Assembly (NCBI RefSeq): GCF_030732845.1
Contig: NZ_JASHKA010000001.1
Span: 372,001-436,000 of the forward strand
Source: Roseibium sp. MMSF_3544
Lineage (GTDB): Bacteria > Pseudomonadota > Alphaproteobacteria > Rhizobiales > Stappiaceae
Length of the DNA: 64,000 nt
Direction: 5' to 3'
Below, one piece after another: positions 34,946-44,806 of this stretch. Numbering within the stretch: position 1 is the first letter of the stretch; every line of letters starts with the position of its first letter. Made by a program: the position numbers and the translations under genes. The notes beneath the pieces are model-generated. The model was not told the origin of the DNA. It saw only the letters and a list, made by a program, of their open reading frames with translations, and did no database searches.

Positions 34946-36075
34946 GACGATTTGTCTGGATTGCATTGGCCTTTGTGGTGCTGGCCGGGGTCATGATGTA
35001 CCTCGACACGCTCGAAGATGTTGCGGACCTCACGGAGACCGGCGACGCGGCCGGTCCAAGACCGGTGACTTTTGTCGAGGCGGAAGTCGGCGAACATGCG
35101 GGAACCATTTCAGTATTCGCCGAGGTCGTTCCGCGCTGGCAGGTCGATTTGCGCTCTCGCGTCGCCGGTATTGTCAATGAGGTGTCGCCCTCGGCTCTCG
35201 CAGGATCGCGCGTGGCGGACAACACCATGCTCGTGATGTTGGAAGCTGCTCCCTATCACGCAAATCTCGAGGAAGCCCGGCATAATCTTCAAAGCGCCGA
35301 GTTCGATCTCCTCAAGACGGAGCAGAAAAGCAGCATTGCCCTGAAGGACTGGCGTGCGGTCAACCCGGGGGAAGCGCCACCTGACATGGCGATCCATCTT
35401 CCCGAAGTGCGTGTTGCAGAACAGTCCGTTGCGGCAGCCGTTGCCCGTGTCGGCTCGGCGAAGTTTGATCTCAGTTCAACAACGATCAGGGCACCTTTCG
35501 ACGCGATTGTCACCAAGCGCTTCGTCAGCCCTGGGCAGTCCGTTAATGTCGGCGACGTCCTGTTTTCGCTGCTCGATGACAGCCAGCTCGATATTCGCGT
35601 ATCCCTTTCTCCCGCTGAGTGGCGACTGCTTGCGCAGAATTGGGAAGAGGGACCAGCCAGTCTGTTCGATGACGCGGGACGCCTTCTTGGAACGGCAAAA
35701 GTAAAGCGCGGCGGCGGGTTCCTGGAGCCACAGTCACGCAGGTATCAGCTTTTTCTCGAAGTGGACCGTTCTGCCGACACACTGGCGCTGCCGGGTCAGT
35801 TCGTGCGTGTTTCGCTGCCTGGAAAGGCGCTTGGCAACACCTTGCGCATTCCCGAAAGCGCGCTCACCCAAAACGGATATGTCTGGTTTCTGGACCCGGC
35901 CAATCGCCTGCAACGCTACGAAGCCGCCGTGCTCTTTCGCGATGGCGGCAAGGTTGTTGTGACAGCTCCCGCCGGAATATCTGAAGGAGAGACGTTCCGG
36001 ATCGTGCGGCTTCCCATGAGCGCCTATCTGCCCGGTCAAACCGTGAAACCCGTTGCCGGAGATCTCGAAGAATGA
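34942..36075 (+). CDS. RND efflux membrane-fusion protein (HlyD/AcrA family)
   Basis: 377 residues with one N-terminal membrane anchor (about 4-20). Barrel-sandwich halves (VDLRSRVAGIVNEVSPS; STTIRAPFDAIVTKRFVSPGQSVNVGD) flank a helical hairpin (about 100-175), followed by beta-barrel and membrane-proximal domains. It links the inner-membrane RND pump to an outer-membrane channel. The stop overlaps the pump gene's ATG. The outer-membrane channel gene is not adjacent. Confidence 0.92.
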   Translation: MRRFVWIALAFVVLAGVMMYLDTLEDVADLTETGDAAGPRPVTFVEAEVGEHAGTISVFAEVVPRWQVDLRSRVAGIVNEVSPSALAGSRVADNTMLVMLEAAPYHANLEEARHNLQSAEFDLLKTEQKSSIALKDWRAVNPGEAPPDMAIHLPEVRVAEQSVAAAVARVGSAKFDLSSTTIRAPFDAIVTKRFVSPGQSVNVGDVLFSLLDDSQLDIRVSLSPAEWRLLAQNWEEGPASLFDDAGRLLGTAKVKRGGGFLEPQSRRYQLFLEVDRSADTLALPGQFVRVSLPGKALGNTLRIPESALTQNGYVWFLDPANRLQRYEAAVLFRDGGKVVVTAPAGISEGETFRIVRLPMSAYLPGQTVKPVAGDLEE

Positions 36076-39000
36076 CTTGGCTCACCAACTGGTTCATTCG
36101 CAATCCCGTGGCAGCAAACCTCCTGATGGTCTTCATTCTGGTGGCTGGTGTAACGGCGCTCATGACCATCAGGATTGAGGGATTTCCCAAGATCCCGGCC
36201 GATACGGTCACCGTCTCGACGACCTATCCCAATGCCTACACATCGCAAGTTGACGCGCAGATTACTCAGAAGATCGAAAAGGCGATTGAGGGGCTGGAGG
36301 GTGTCAAGGCCGTTTTCTCGACATCCGAGCCCGGATACTCGGCTGTGTCGATCCAGAAGAACAACGGCTACGCCCTCCAGAAGCTGCTCGACAATGTGCG
36401 ATTGAAAGTCGACGGCATTTCGGATTTGCCCAGGGACGCGCGCAGGCCGGTCATCGAAACCAACAATTACGACGTTCCAGCTCTCTATGTGCAGGTCTTT
36501 GGCAAGACCGACCTGAAAACCCTGCAGAGGATTTCGCGGGATTTGAGGGCAGACCTGCTTGCCAGCCCCGAGATTTCCCGCGTCGACGATTGGGGTCTGC
36601 AAGACCAGGAAATTGCCATTGAATTCCTGCCGGGAACGTTGGAACGCCTCGATCTGACCCTGACCGACGTCATGACGCGGATCCGGGAGGCATCGCTCTA
36701 TTTTCAGGGCGGGACCCTGCGGACGGATGGAGGATACATCTCGCTGAGGGCGGACAGCCAGGCGCATTCGCTGCGTGACTATCAGCAGATTCCGGTTGTC
36801 CGCTGGCCGGACGGCACGACGACACTTCTGGGCGACATCGCCGTCATCAAGGACGGATTTGAAGAGGTTGATGTCGAAACCCGCTTTAACCGCCAGCCAT
36901 CCGTCGGTATGGAAGTTCTGATCGGGCGCAAGGACAATCTGCTGCGCGTCTCGGAGGCTGTTGAAGAGATTGTTGTGGCGGCCAATCGAAGCCTGCCAGA
37001 GGGTGTCGATATCGCGATCTGGGGCAACTCACGCGATTACATTTCGGATCGGCTTACGCTATTGAGCAACAGCGCGATCCAGGGACTTGCCCTCGTTGCG
37101 CTCATGCTTGCCGTTTTTCTCAATGTGAAACTGGCATTCTGGGTTGCGATGGGAATTCCGATTTCCATTGCCGGAGCATTCGCCGCTGCGACAACCGGTT
37201 GGGTCGACTATTCGCTTAACGACATCACGACATTCGGCTTCATCATCGTTCTCGGAATTCTCGTGGACGACGCTGTTGTTGTTGGTGAAAGCGTTCACGA
37301 ACAGCGCAAGCGCTACTCCGAACCCTTGCGCGGGACCGCAGTCGGTGTCGAGCGGGTTTCGACGGCGACCGTCTTCGGCGTTCTCACAACGATTGCCGCG
37401 TTCTTTCCGCTGCTGCTCATCGACAGTCCGCTCGGGAAAGCCCTGGCGGGATTTGCGGGCGTTGTCATTCTGGCGCTGCTGTTTTCGCTCCTGGAAAGCA
37501 AACTTATTCTGCCGGCGCATCTGGCGCATATCTCCATGGGCGAGGCAGACCGGCGCGGCGCACTTACGCGAAGCTGGGGGTATGTTCAAAGGACAGCGCG
37601 CGGTTGCCTTATGGGCTTCAGGGACCGGGTCTACGCGCCGGTTCTCAGGTGGTCGCTGGTCAATCGGTATGCGGTTCTAATCCTGTTTGTGGCCGTTGCG
37701 TCGCTTGTTTTCGGTCTGATGGGGACCGGCCAGATCAAGTCGACTTTCTTTCCGAACATTCCAGGCCAGGTCATCTCGGTTTCGTTGACCATGGATCAGA
37801 GGGCGCCGGCCCAACTGACACGGCAAAATCTTGAAGTTCTCGAAGAAGCCGGACTTGCCCTGAACGAAGATCCGGACCTTCGCAACGCTGCGGGAATGGG
37901 GCCGGTGGCCCATCTCTCCGCATTCCTGAGCGGAACGACCTCCGCCGAACTCTATCTGGAACTGACGCCCTCGCAGGAACGGCCGTATCTGTCCACTTCA
38001 GACATTCTGGAGACCTGGAAACAGCGTGTTGGTCCCCTGGAAGGGGTTTCCCAACTGACCTTCTCCGCTTTTGAAGACTTTGGCGGCGGCTTCCAGATTC
38101 GCCTGATCGGGCCGGATCGTGCTCTTCTAACGGAAGCCAGCCTGGGGTTGCGCGAGCGCCTGGCGCAGTTCGAAGGCGTCTCGAATGTCCGCGACAGTTT
38201 CCTGACCGGCCAGCCGGAACTCCGCCTGTCGTTGAAGCCGGAGGCGCGTGCGCTGGGCTTTACCTCCGAGCGCCTTGCCACGCAAATCGGCCATGCATTC
38301 GGTGGCGGGGAGGCGCAACGCATTCAGCGCGGTTCTTCGGAAGTCCGGGTTGTGGTGCGCAATGCGCGCGATGCCCGTGATCGGATCGAAGACCTGATGA
38401 CGTTGCGCCTGAAGAGCGAAAAGGGAGACTGGATTGCACTCTCGTCCATTGCCGAGATCGAGGCGCGATATGTTTCGGAAAAAATACAGCGCCGCAATGG
38501 GGATCTGGTCGCTGTCGTCCTTGCCGATGTGAACCGCGAGATTGTCTCTCCGGAGGAAATCGGGCAGTGGCTGTTCGACGGATTTATACAAGAGCTTGAA
38601 GCACAGTATCCCGGCATATCCATCGATCAGGGCGGGGAGCTGGAGGATATCGGCGAGATGAGAGGCGGCCTCCTGCGAGCGGTCATCATCGCCTGCCTCC
38701 TGATCTACATTTTGATGGCCGTGCCGCTCAAATCCTATTTCAAGCCCCTGATCATCATGTCGGTGGTACCTTTCGGGTTTGTCGGCGCGGTGATCGGTCA
38801 CGCCGTCATGGACCTGCCGTTTTCGCTTCTGTCCTTCTTCGGTGTCCTGGCGCTCATAGGGGTGGTGGTGAACGACTCCCTCGTGATGATGACCTTCTAC
38901 GTCCAGGCGCGCGAGCAGGGGGCCCGCCACGATGAAGCGGTCTTCAACTGTGGCGTGGCCCGGTTTCAGGCCATTTTCCTGACCACCGCAACCACTGTTG

Positions 39001-39197
39001 CCGGGTTGCTGCCGCTTCTCAGCGAAACGTCGGAACAGGCCAGGTATCTCATTCCGGCGGCCGTTTCGCTGGCCTATGGCGAGATCTTTGCAACCCTGAT
39101 CACTTTGATCCTGATCCCGGTGTTGCTGACCATCGCGAACGATATCCGCGGACTTGTCTTTGGAAAGGCACCGGAAGGCCAGGCCAAGGTGGCCTGA
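36072..39197 (+). CDS. RND efflux transporter (AcrB/CusA superfamily)
   Basis: 1041 residues, full RND length: two repeats of a six-helix bundle with large periplasmic loops. The start WLTNWFIRNPVAANLLMVF and the proton-relay pair Asp399-Asp400 in LGILVDDAVVVGESVHEQR are clear. Sequence style is closer to the broad HAE family used for small hydrophobic compounds than to metal pumps (no Met clusters). It is last gene of the TetR-controlled unit. The substrate is unknown. Confidence 0.93.
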   Translation: MTWLTNWFIRNPVAANLLMVFILVAGVTALMTIRIEGFPKIPADTVTVSTTYPNAYTSQVDAQITQKIEKAIEGLEGVKAVFSTSEPGYSAVSIQKNNGYALQKLLDNVRLKVDGISDLPRDARRPVIETNNYDVPALYVQVFGKTDLKTLQRISRDLRADLLASPEISRVDDWGLQDQEIAIEFLPGTLERLDLTLTDVMTRIREASLYFQGGTLRTDGGYISLRADSQAHSLRDYQQIPVVRWPDGTTTLLGDIAVIKDGFEEVDVETRFNRQPSVGMEVLIGRKDNLLRVSEAVEEIVVAANRSLPEGVDIAIWGNSRDYISDRLTLLSNSAIQGLALVALMLAVFLNVKLAFWVAMGIPISIAGAFAAATTGWVDYSLNDITTFGFIIVLGILVDDAVVVGESVHEQRKRYSEPLRGTAVGVERVSTATVFGVLTTIAAFFPLLLIDSPLGKALAGFAGVVILALLFSLLESKLILPAHLAHISMGEADRRGALTRSWGYVQRTARGCLMGFRDRVYAPVLRWSLVNRYAVLILFVAVASLVFGLMGTGQIKSTFFPNIPGQVISVSLTMDQRAPAQLTRQNLEVLEEAGLALNEDPDLRNAAGMGPVAHLSAFLSGTTSAELYLELTPSQERPYLSTSDILETWKQRVGPLEGVSQLTFSAFEDFGGGFQIRLIGPDRALLTEASLGLRERLAQFEGVSNVRDSFLTGQPELRLSLKPEARALGFTSERLATQIGHAFGGGEAQRIQRGSSEVRVVVRNARDARDRIEDLMTLRLKSEKGDWIALSSIAEIEARYVSEKIQRRNGDLVAVVLADVNREIVSPEEIGQWLFDGFIQELEAQYPGISIDQGGELEDIGEMRGGLLRAVIIACLLIYILMAVPLKSYFKPLIIMSVVPFGFVGAVIGHAVMDLPFSLLSFFGVLALIGVVVNDSLVMMTFYVQAREQGARHDEAVFNCGVARFQAIFLTTATTVAGLLPLLSETSEQARYLIPAAVSLAYGEIFATLITLILIPVLLTIANDIRGLVFGKAPEGQAKVA

Positions 39198-39345
39198 CGG
39201 CAGCATTGGTTTTGCTGACGCGCTTTCATACCATGTCCAGTGCAAATAGTTTTGCTTCTGTCGCTCTCACGCTGCAATCGACAGACATGTGAGCATCACA
39301 ATTGTATGTGTTGATTGCTACAGGCACCAAAGAGGGAGAAGTTTC

Positions 39346-40467
39346 ATGGCGTTGTACAGGATCCTAAAGGCTGGCGTGGGTGTGGGAATTGCACTTGTTG
39401 CATCGGTGTCGGTGGCTTGGGCATGCACAGGGATCATGCTGACAGGGACCGACGGAAGCATCATTCGTGCAAGAACTGCAGAGTGGGGCCCGTTCGATCT
39501 TGAAACGAAAATCAACATAATCCCGAGAGGCTACGCTTATACCGCCGGAGAAATGCCTGACGGCAAGCAAGGAGCGTCATGGACCGGGCGCTTCGGTATG
39601 GTCGGCATCAGCATGTTGGACCACGGTGCACCCGCTGACGGGATCAATGAGGCAGGATTGACTGCTGGCCTCTTTTATCTGCCGGGCTTTACGGAATATC
39701 AGGACTACGACCCTGATTTGGCCAACGAGACGATCCCTGGTGACTTGTTGGCCAGCTATGTGTTGTCGAATTTCGAAACGGTCGCGGAGGCACAGGCCGG
39801 GCTGGAGGAAATTCGTGTCGTCGGTGTGGTTGACGAAACTCTTGGCTTCCCGTTTCCATTTCACTTGCTGGTGGCTGATCGCTTCGGTGGGCGAATTGTC
39901 GTTGAGTACATCGACGGCGAGTTGACTGTTTTCGAAGCTCCGCTTGGCGTTATCACCAACTCGCCAAACTATGATTGGCACATGACGAACCTCAACAATT
40001 ACGTCAACTTGAGCGCTATCGGTCTTCCGGAGGTCGAAGCGAGCGGTGTTACTTTTGCCCCGCTCGGAGCCGGCAGCGGTATGATTGGCCTGCCCGGCGA
40101 TTTCACCCCACCGTCGCGCTTTGTGCGTGCTGTAGCCTTCTCGCAGACCGCACGCGAGACAGAAGGCGGTTATGACACTGTTCGTGAAGCGTTCAGGATT
40201 CTCGACAATTTCAACATTCCTGCAGATGCGGCGGAAGGCGCTCAGGATGATGTCCAATCGGACGATCTGCTCTACAGTGCGACGCAAATCACGACCGCGA
40301 GCGACTCTCAGAACCTGATCTATTACTATCACACGATGTACGACCGCACGGTCCATATGGTCGACATGAAACAAATAGACTTCGACGCCATGGGCGACGA
40401 GATGATCGTTTTTGAGACGAGCGGTGATCGCGAGCCTACAATCGTTGATATGACCCCGACCAGGTAA
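39346..40467 (+). CDS. Secreted linear amide C-N hydrolase (choloylglycine hydrolase family)
   Basis: 373 residues from ATG 39346 with a good ribosome site (GAGGGAGAAG). A signal peptide ends VAWA, leaving Cys27 as the first mature residue; this is the N-terminal nucleophile of the Ntn family, with Arg43 at the expected spacing (RTAEWG). Further family blocks are GINEAGLTAGLFYLPGF and VITNSPNYDWHMTNLNNYVNLS (quoted in part). The enzyme would cleave linear amides such as conjugated bile acids, penicillin V or acyl-homoserine lactones in the periplasm. No regulator or transporter lies beside it. Confidence 0.88.
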   Translation: MALYRILKAGVGVGIALVASVSVAWACTGIMLTGTDGSIIRARTAEWGPFDLETKINIIPRGYAYTAGEMPDGKQGASWTGRFGMVGISMLDHGAPADGINEAGLTAGLFYLPGFTEYQDYDPDLANETIPGDLLASYVLSNFETVAEAQAGLEEIRVVGVVDETLGFPFPFHLLVADRFGGRIVVEYIDGELTVFEAPLGVITNSPNYDWHMTNLNNYVNLSAIGLPEVEASGVTFAPLGAGSGMIGLPGDFTPPSRFVRAVAFSQTARETEGGYDTVREAFRILDNFNIPADAAEGAQDDVQSDDLLYSATQITTASDSQNLIYYYHTMYDRTVHMVDMKQIDFDAMGDEMIVFETSGDREPTIVDMTPTR

Positions 40468-40568
40468 GACTGAAACGGCAAGCGGCGGCGGACACGAGCC
40501 AAGTCCTGTCTATGTACGCCTTGCAACAAGACCTGGCGCCGCGGCAGGTGGGTCAGGTCTAAATTCCG

Positions 40569-40598
40569 GCAGGCAACGGGCGTGAAGCAATTGCCTGC
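40569..40598. terminator. Stem-loop between convergent genes, possible bidirectional terminator
   Basis: 8-bp arms GCAGGCAA/TTGCCTGC with a 14-nt loop in the 264-nt gap between the amide hydrolase (+) and the beta-barrel gene (-). No T tract follows on either strand, so the terminator role is weakly supported. Nothing else was recognised in this gap. Confidence 0.35.
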
Positions 40599-40731
40599 TC
40601 GAACGCACGATGAAGTCTACAAGTCAGTTCGCGATGAAGACCGGTACCAACACGTAGCCGGCATCACAGTCTCGGCCTTTCAAATCCAGTCTGAGGGAAA
40701 AACCGGACGACAACGTTTGCAAACATACGGC

Positions 40732-41568
40732 CTAGAAACGGGCGGCAACGCCAAGCAGCGGGCCGTGCGTGATGGTGTCGTAGGCAAAGCTGCTCGTGCC
40801 GGTCTTGTCGTTGTCGTAATCGACGCTGAGAGCCTTGTATTGCAGGTGGGCCGACCAGGTTTTGTTGAAGTGGTAGCCGACACCAGCCTGGACGTTCCAG
40901 GTGAAATCGGACGCAGCACCGAAGCCGCCGATGTCGCCTCGGGCGTTTGCCGACCATTTGTCGTTGAAAATATGGAACGCGCGTATGCCGATCACCGGAT
41001 CGATCCAGTTGTCGCCGCGCGAAATATCGAAGTTGCCGACAAACGTTCCTTGCGCGTTCAGATCGAGATTGATGTCCCAATAACGTCCACCGGCAAGCAG
41101 ATCGACCGAGGTTTGGGGGGTGTTGTAGACACGGTAGAACAGCATGGCTTCGGCGATCGTCTGATCGACACCGACGCTGATGCGACCGCCGCCCGCGCGA
41201 ATGTCCGCGGATCCGCCGAGGCCCATATAGGCAATGTCGACCAGCGCCCCGAACCTCTGCTGGTAGAGTGCTTCAGCGCGGATCATTGCGCCAAATCTCA
41301 GGTTTTCCAGAATATCACCGGTACTGATATCGATATCGGTCGCCGGAAGCCGCCCGACCTGCGTGGTTCCGGAGATGTTGGCGGCAACAAAATAAGGAGC
41401 GATCAGGAATTCCCAGGTCCGGTTGATGCGCTCGACCGGCGGGACATCTACCGGAGCGGGAGCGCCGGGCAGATCGGCGGCGTTTGCTGATCCGAAGGGC
41501 AAGCCCAGCGCGAGTAAAACAAGGCCCAAGCAACGCGCTTTTGCGGGAATACTGTCAATTTTACCCAT
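40732..41568 (-). CDS. Outer-membrane beta-barrel protein
   Basis: 278 residues with a signal peptide (about 10-30, cleavage near SANA). The mature part alternates beta strands and ends ITHGPLLGVAARF with the terminal Phe required for barrel insertion. Repeated patterns such as ALYQQRFGALVDIAYMGLGG and VQAGVGYHFNKTWSAHLQYKAL look like a small 8-stranded Omp25/OmpW-type barrel. Monocistronic on the minus strand. No specific function can be assigned. Confidence 0.75.
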   Translation of the reverse strand: MGKIDSIPAKARCLGLVLLALGLPFGSANAADLPGAPAPVDVPPVERINRTWEFLIAPYFVAANISGTTQVGRLPATDIDISTGDILENLRFGAMIRAEALYQQRFGALVDIAYMGLGGSADIRAGGGRISVGVDQTIAEAMLFYRVYNTPQTSVDLLAGGRYWDINLDLNAQGTFVGNFDISRGDNWIDPVIGIRAFHIFNDKWSANARGDIGGFGAASDFTWNVQAGVGYHFNKTWSAHLQYKALSVDYDNDKTGTSSFAYDTITHGPLLGVAARF

Positions 41569-41754
41569 GAAAACTTGCCTTCTTTGAAATGAATTCCAAA
41601 TGACCCTGAGGAATTCGTATGTTTATTTAAGCATAACTGTAGCTTGGCGGCTATGGCGCCAGCGCGGTAAGCTTTGAATGCTTGCCGAAATGCAACACTT
41701 TCTCTGACACCCGTTTCGGGTTGCCAAGCACAGCTTTCTGATCATTCGCCGCGC

Positions 41755-43425
41755 CTACTTTTCGGGTGTCTGCCGCATGAACATCCATTCCTCCAGCATC
41801 GCCTTGGTTTCCGGCCGCAGGTTTTCAACGCCGTCATAAGGCATACCGACGCCGGGTTTTTCGTCCGGGTACTTCTGTTTGCGCATCAAATGGCGCTGAA
41901 GTATGTTCACGAACTTGGCGCTGCCCCAGGCACCGATCTCGGTGGAGACCGGGTACTTTTCCTGGGGATCGCGATAGAGATCGAAAAAGTCTGCGAGAAT
42001 GGCGTTTTCGATGCTGCCACCGGGGATCGCAAGCTTGTACTGTTCCTTGACCACTGCTTCCAGCTTGTTGATGTTGTAGAGGAAAACGAAATCGCGACGT
42101 CCATGTTCCTCGCCATTCAACAGAAGCGACGTCTGATCGATGCCGTCGATGATGCGATCAGTTGGAATGTTGCCCTTGGCGCCGCCGAGCCGTGCGAGTG
42201 TGGTGAAGAGATCGCTGACATGCACCATGTCGCCGACAACCGAATTGGCTTCAATGACACCTGGCCAACGCACAAAGGCATCGACACGCACGCCACCTTC
42301 GGTTGTCTTGCCTTTGCCACCCTGGAAAATCATCGGCGTGTAGCCTGACTGCGGCGAATATTTTGTGAAGTGTCCGTTGTCGCCCATGACAATGACAATG
42401 GTGTTGTCCGCAATGCCGAGCGTGTCCATTTCCGTCATGAGTTCGCCGATCCACTGGTCGACCAGCTTCATTTTTTCAACGTAGATGCCGCCATTTGGCG
42501 TCGTGTATTCCTCTGTCGTCGTGCGTGGGCCGGTCAGCGGATAAAGCGGCCAGTATTGCAGGAAGAAGGGCTCGTCTCTTCCGGCAAGTTCGCGCAGTTG
42601 TTCCATCGCCTGGTTCTGATAGCGCACGTTCATTTCATGGTATTTGCCTTCGGTCCACCGTTCGCCGGGGGCCATCTCCACTTCCTGAACGGGTTCGTTG
42701 CGCAAGCCTTCCACCCCGGTGACGAGCCGGGACGCGTCGGTCCTGAACCAGCGGTCGAGCGTGAAGCGATCATCATAGTTGTTGCCACCGATCCCAATTG
42801 AAACTTCCTCATCGGCGGCATCGTCGTGGTAGATCGTCAATTGCCCCTGCTGGTGGATCGGGAACACGGCGTAGTCGAACCCCTGGAAATTGGGCCAGGA
42901 TTCCTGAATGTCGCCCATGTGCCACTTGCCGACGTGGGACGTGTTGTAACCCGCTTCCGACAGTATTTCCGCCAGCGTGACTTCCTTGTCGGCGAGGCCG
43001 AAGCCCGACAGCTCCACTTGCGTGTTGCCCATGCCGTTTCGGTGCGGTTGCCGGCCGGTCATGAAGGCGACGCGTGTCGGAGTGCAGGACGGTTCGGTAT
43101 ACATGCGCGCGAGCCGCATGCCTTCGCTGGCAAGCTCGTTGATTGCCGGTGTCTTGTAGCCACGCACGGCATTCAAGGTGGCACTGCCAAGATCTCCAAA
43201 ACCGATGTCATCGATCAGGATGTAGACGATGTTGGGTGGCTTGCCGCCGTTCCGATCCCGTATTTCGGCCAGAGCGGCATCGAGTGCCGTATCTTCCTCG
43301 GCCCATTTTTCGCCGTTCTGGGCTTCCAGGATGTAGTATTCAGCGTCGTGGACGATGGGTGTGTCCTGCGCCTGAACCGGCGCCCAAACCAGAGCAAGTG
43401 ATATTGCCGTAAGCAGTCTGTTCAT
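41755..43425 (-). CDS. Secreted arylsulfatase (formylglycine type)
   Basis: 556 residues from ATG 43425, which begins a signal peptide (LLTAISLALVWAPVQA); an upstream in-frame start adds 81 low-similarity residues and was rejected. The sulfatase signature C114-T-P-T-R with downstream FMTGRQPHR marks the cysteine converted to formylglycine; DD at 72-73 (YILIDDIGFGDLG) and later GDNGH are metal ligands. It cleaves sulfate esters in the periplasm or outside. The activating enzyme FGE/anSME is not in the window. It lies 109 nt downstream of a DUF3179 gene. Confidence 0.92.
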   Translation of the reverse strand: MNRLLTAISLALVWAPVQAQDTPIVHDAEYYILEAQNGEKWAEEDTALDAALAEIRDRNGGKPPNIVYILIDDIGFGDLGSATLNAVRGYKTPAINELASEGMRLARMYTEPSCTPTRVAFMTGRQPHRNGMGNTQVELSGFGLADKEVTLAEILSEAGYNTSHVGKWHMGDIQESWPNFQGFDYAVFPIHQQGQLTIYHDDAADEEVSIGIGGNNYDDRFTLDRWFRTDASRLVTGVEGLRNEPVQEVEMAPGERWTEGKYHEMNVRYQNQAMEQLRELAGRDEPFFLQYWPLYPLTGPRTTTEEYTTPNGGIYVEKMKLVDQWIGELMTEMDTLGIADNTIVIVMGDNGHFTKYSPQSGYTPMIFQGGKGKTTEGGVRVDAFVRWPGVIEANSVVGDMVHVSDLFTTLARLGGAKGNIPTDRIIDGIDQTSLLLNGEEHGRRDFVFLYNINKLEAVVKEQYKLAIPGGSIENAILADFFDLYRDPQEKYPVSTEIGAWGSAKFVNILQRHLMRKQKYPDEKPGVGMPYDGVENLRPETKAMLEEWMFMRQTPEK

Positions 43426-43534
43426 TCCGGTCTCCCGGTTATTTGTACAAAAACAATCTTGAAGCTTCGAGCGGTGGGCTTGGGAAAGCCGATCCTTCGG
43501 TGCCTTTGCCGAGCACTGGCCTGGGGACGGCCGC

Positions 43535-44806
43535 TCACTGAGCTGCCTCGGTCGATGTTTCAGCTGTAGCCGTTTTATCGGCGGCGGTACTGGTGCGGTT
43601 GATGTCGGTGTTCGGAAAAAACTCGGCCCACACATGCCAGAACATCCCGGGACGGACGTTTTCGACACGGCTCAATCTGCCACCCGCCGTGTTACCGAAG
43701 AAGTCGATTTCGCTTACCGGCGCGCCAGTGTCGTTGTACCAGACGCCGAGGCTCTCGTATTTCGGGTCCCAGGCAACAACAAGGTCCTTCCCGCCGACCT
43801 TGGCATTGACGATATTGTTGTTTTCGATGACGAAATCGTCCGTCCAGCAGGTCACATCACCGTTGATGTCGACGCCCCAGACATAGGTCTTGTTCGGCAG
43901 ACGTGTGTCGGCAGCCCGGTTCAGGTTCTTGATGATGGGCTCATTCACCCTGTGCTGGCGAGCAATTTCGGATGAGAAAATTGTCTCGATTGCAAGATCA
44001 AACAGGAACAGGAGCGGGTTGGACGACGGCTTGTTGATAAAGACCTTGCCGTCCGGATAAGCCTTCTTGAAGCCGCGCATGGTCATGCGGAAGGTCGGCC
44101 AGGGCTTCATCGCGAGGTCCGGCTGGAGAGGGCAGGCGGGCCCGTCACCGGTTTGCTTGCCGTCCCGTTCCCTGAAACCATAGATCTGCTGGATCGGTTC
44201 GCCGGTCCGGTTGTCGCGCAAGATCAGGTTGTTGCCGTGCTGCGCCAGGACTTCAAGATCCAGATCCTGGCCTTCGATCCTTGGTGTGTAGCCAATGCCC
44301 AGATTGGCCATGGCGCAATAAGTCATTATGACGTTCTCGCCATTCAGTCCTTCTGAGTTGCCGGCCAGATGCGGCCGCATGATCTGGGCATCCGGATGTG
44401 CTCTGGCGACGCCGTTGTTTTCAATGACGAGAACAGGACTTGAGGGGCTGACCCACTCCATCGCTTCTTTGACCGGAAGATATTGAGCAGTGTTCTTCTG
44501 GTTCCTCAGGCCGACATGGACCCAGATATAGGGAAAGGCAAAGAGAATGACCGACAGCAAAAAGGCCAGGAGCCACAGCCAGAAGGGCCCTCCGCCGAGG
44601 GCGAAATGGGCGAGGGTCATGACGCCTGCGCCTGCGACGCCGACAGCCAGCAGGCGGTATTCGTTGCGGATGAAGCGCACCATATTGGCGCGTTTCACCT
44701 TCAGGATCATCTGCGATACATCGCCGAGGTCGCGAAAATAGAGCAGACCGATTGCAAGCGAGACTGCGAGACCAGCATAAAACAGAAGATTACCGACAAT
44801 TGCCAT
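43535..44806 (-). CDS. DUF3179 membrane protein
   Basis: 423 residues. Three N-terminal membrane helices (about 4-24, 50-72, 76-97) are followed by a DUF3179-type domain (about 120-400) with LPVKEAMEWVSPSSPVLVIENNGVARAHP (quoted in part), ENVIMTYCAMANLGIGYTPR and ILRDNRTGEPIQQIYGFRERDGK, including the conserved Cys after TY. The role of the family is unknown; many members are periplasmic or lipoprotein-like. The C-terminus is Thr/Ala-rich. It is upstream of, and on the same strand as, the sulfatase, suggesting a functional pair. Confidence 0.78.
   Translation of the reverse strand: MAIVGNLLFYAGLAVSLAIGLLYFRDLGDVSQMILKVKRANMVRFIRNEYRLLAVGVAGAGVMTLAHFALGGGPFWLWLLAFLLSVILFAFPYIWVHVGLRNQKNTAQYLPVKEAMEWVSPSSPVLVIENNGVARAHPDAQIMRPHLAGNSEGLNGENVIMTYCAMANLGIGYTPRIEGQDLDLEVLAQHGNNLILRDNRTGEPIQQIYGFRERDGKQTGDGPACPLQPDLAMKPWPTFRMTMRGFKKAYPDGKVFINKPSSNPLLFLFDLAIETIFSSEIARQHRVNEPIIKNLNRAADTRLPNKTYVWGVDINGDVTCWTDDFVIENNNIVNAKVGGKDLVVAWDPKYESLGVWYNDTGAPVSEIDFFGNTAGGRLSRVENVRPGMFWHVWAEFFPNTDINRTSTAADKTATAETSTEAAQ

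Noticed and set aside
43426..43668. 81-codon N-terminal extension of the sulfatase
   Set aside because: It would bury the signal peptide that begins at 43425 and its composition (Pro/Ser/Lys-rich) is unlike the protein.
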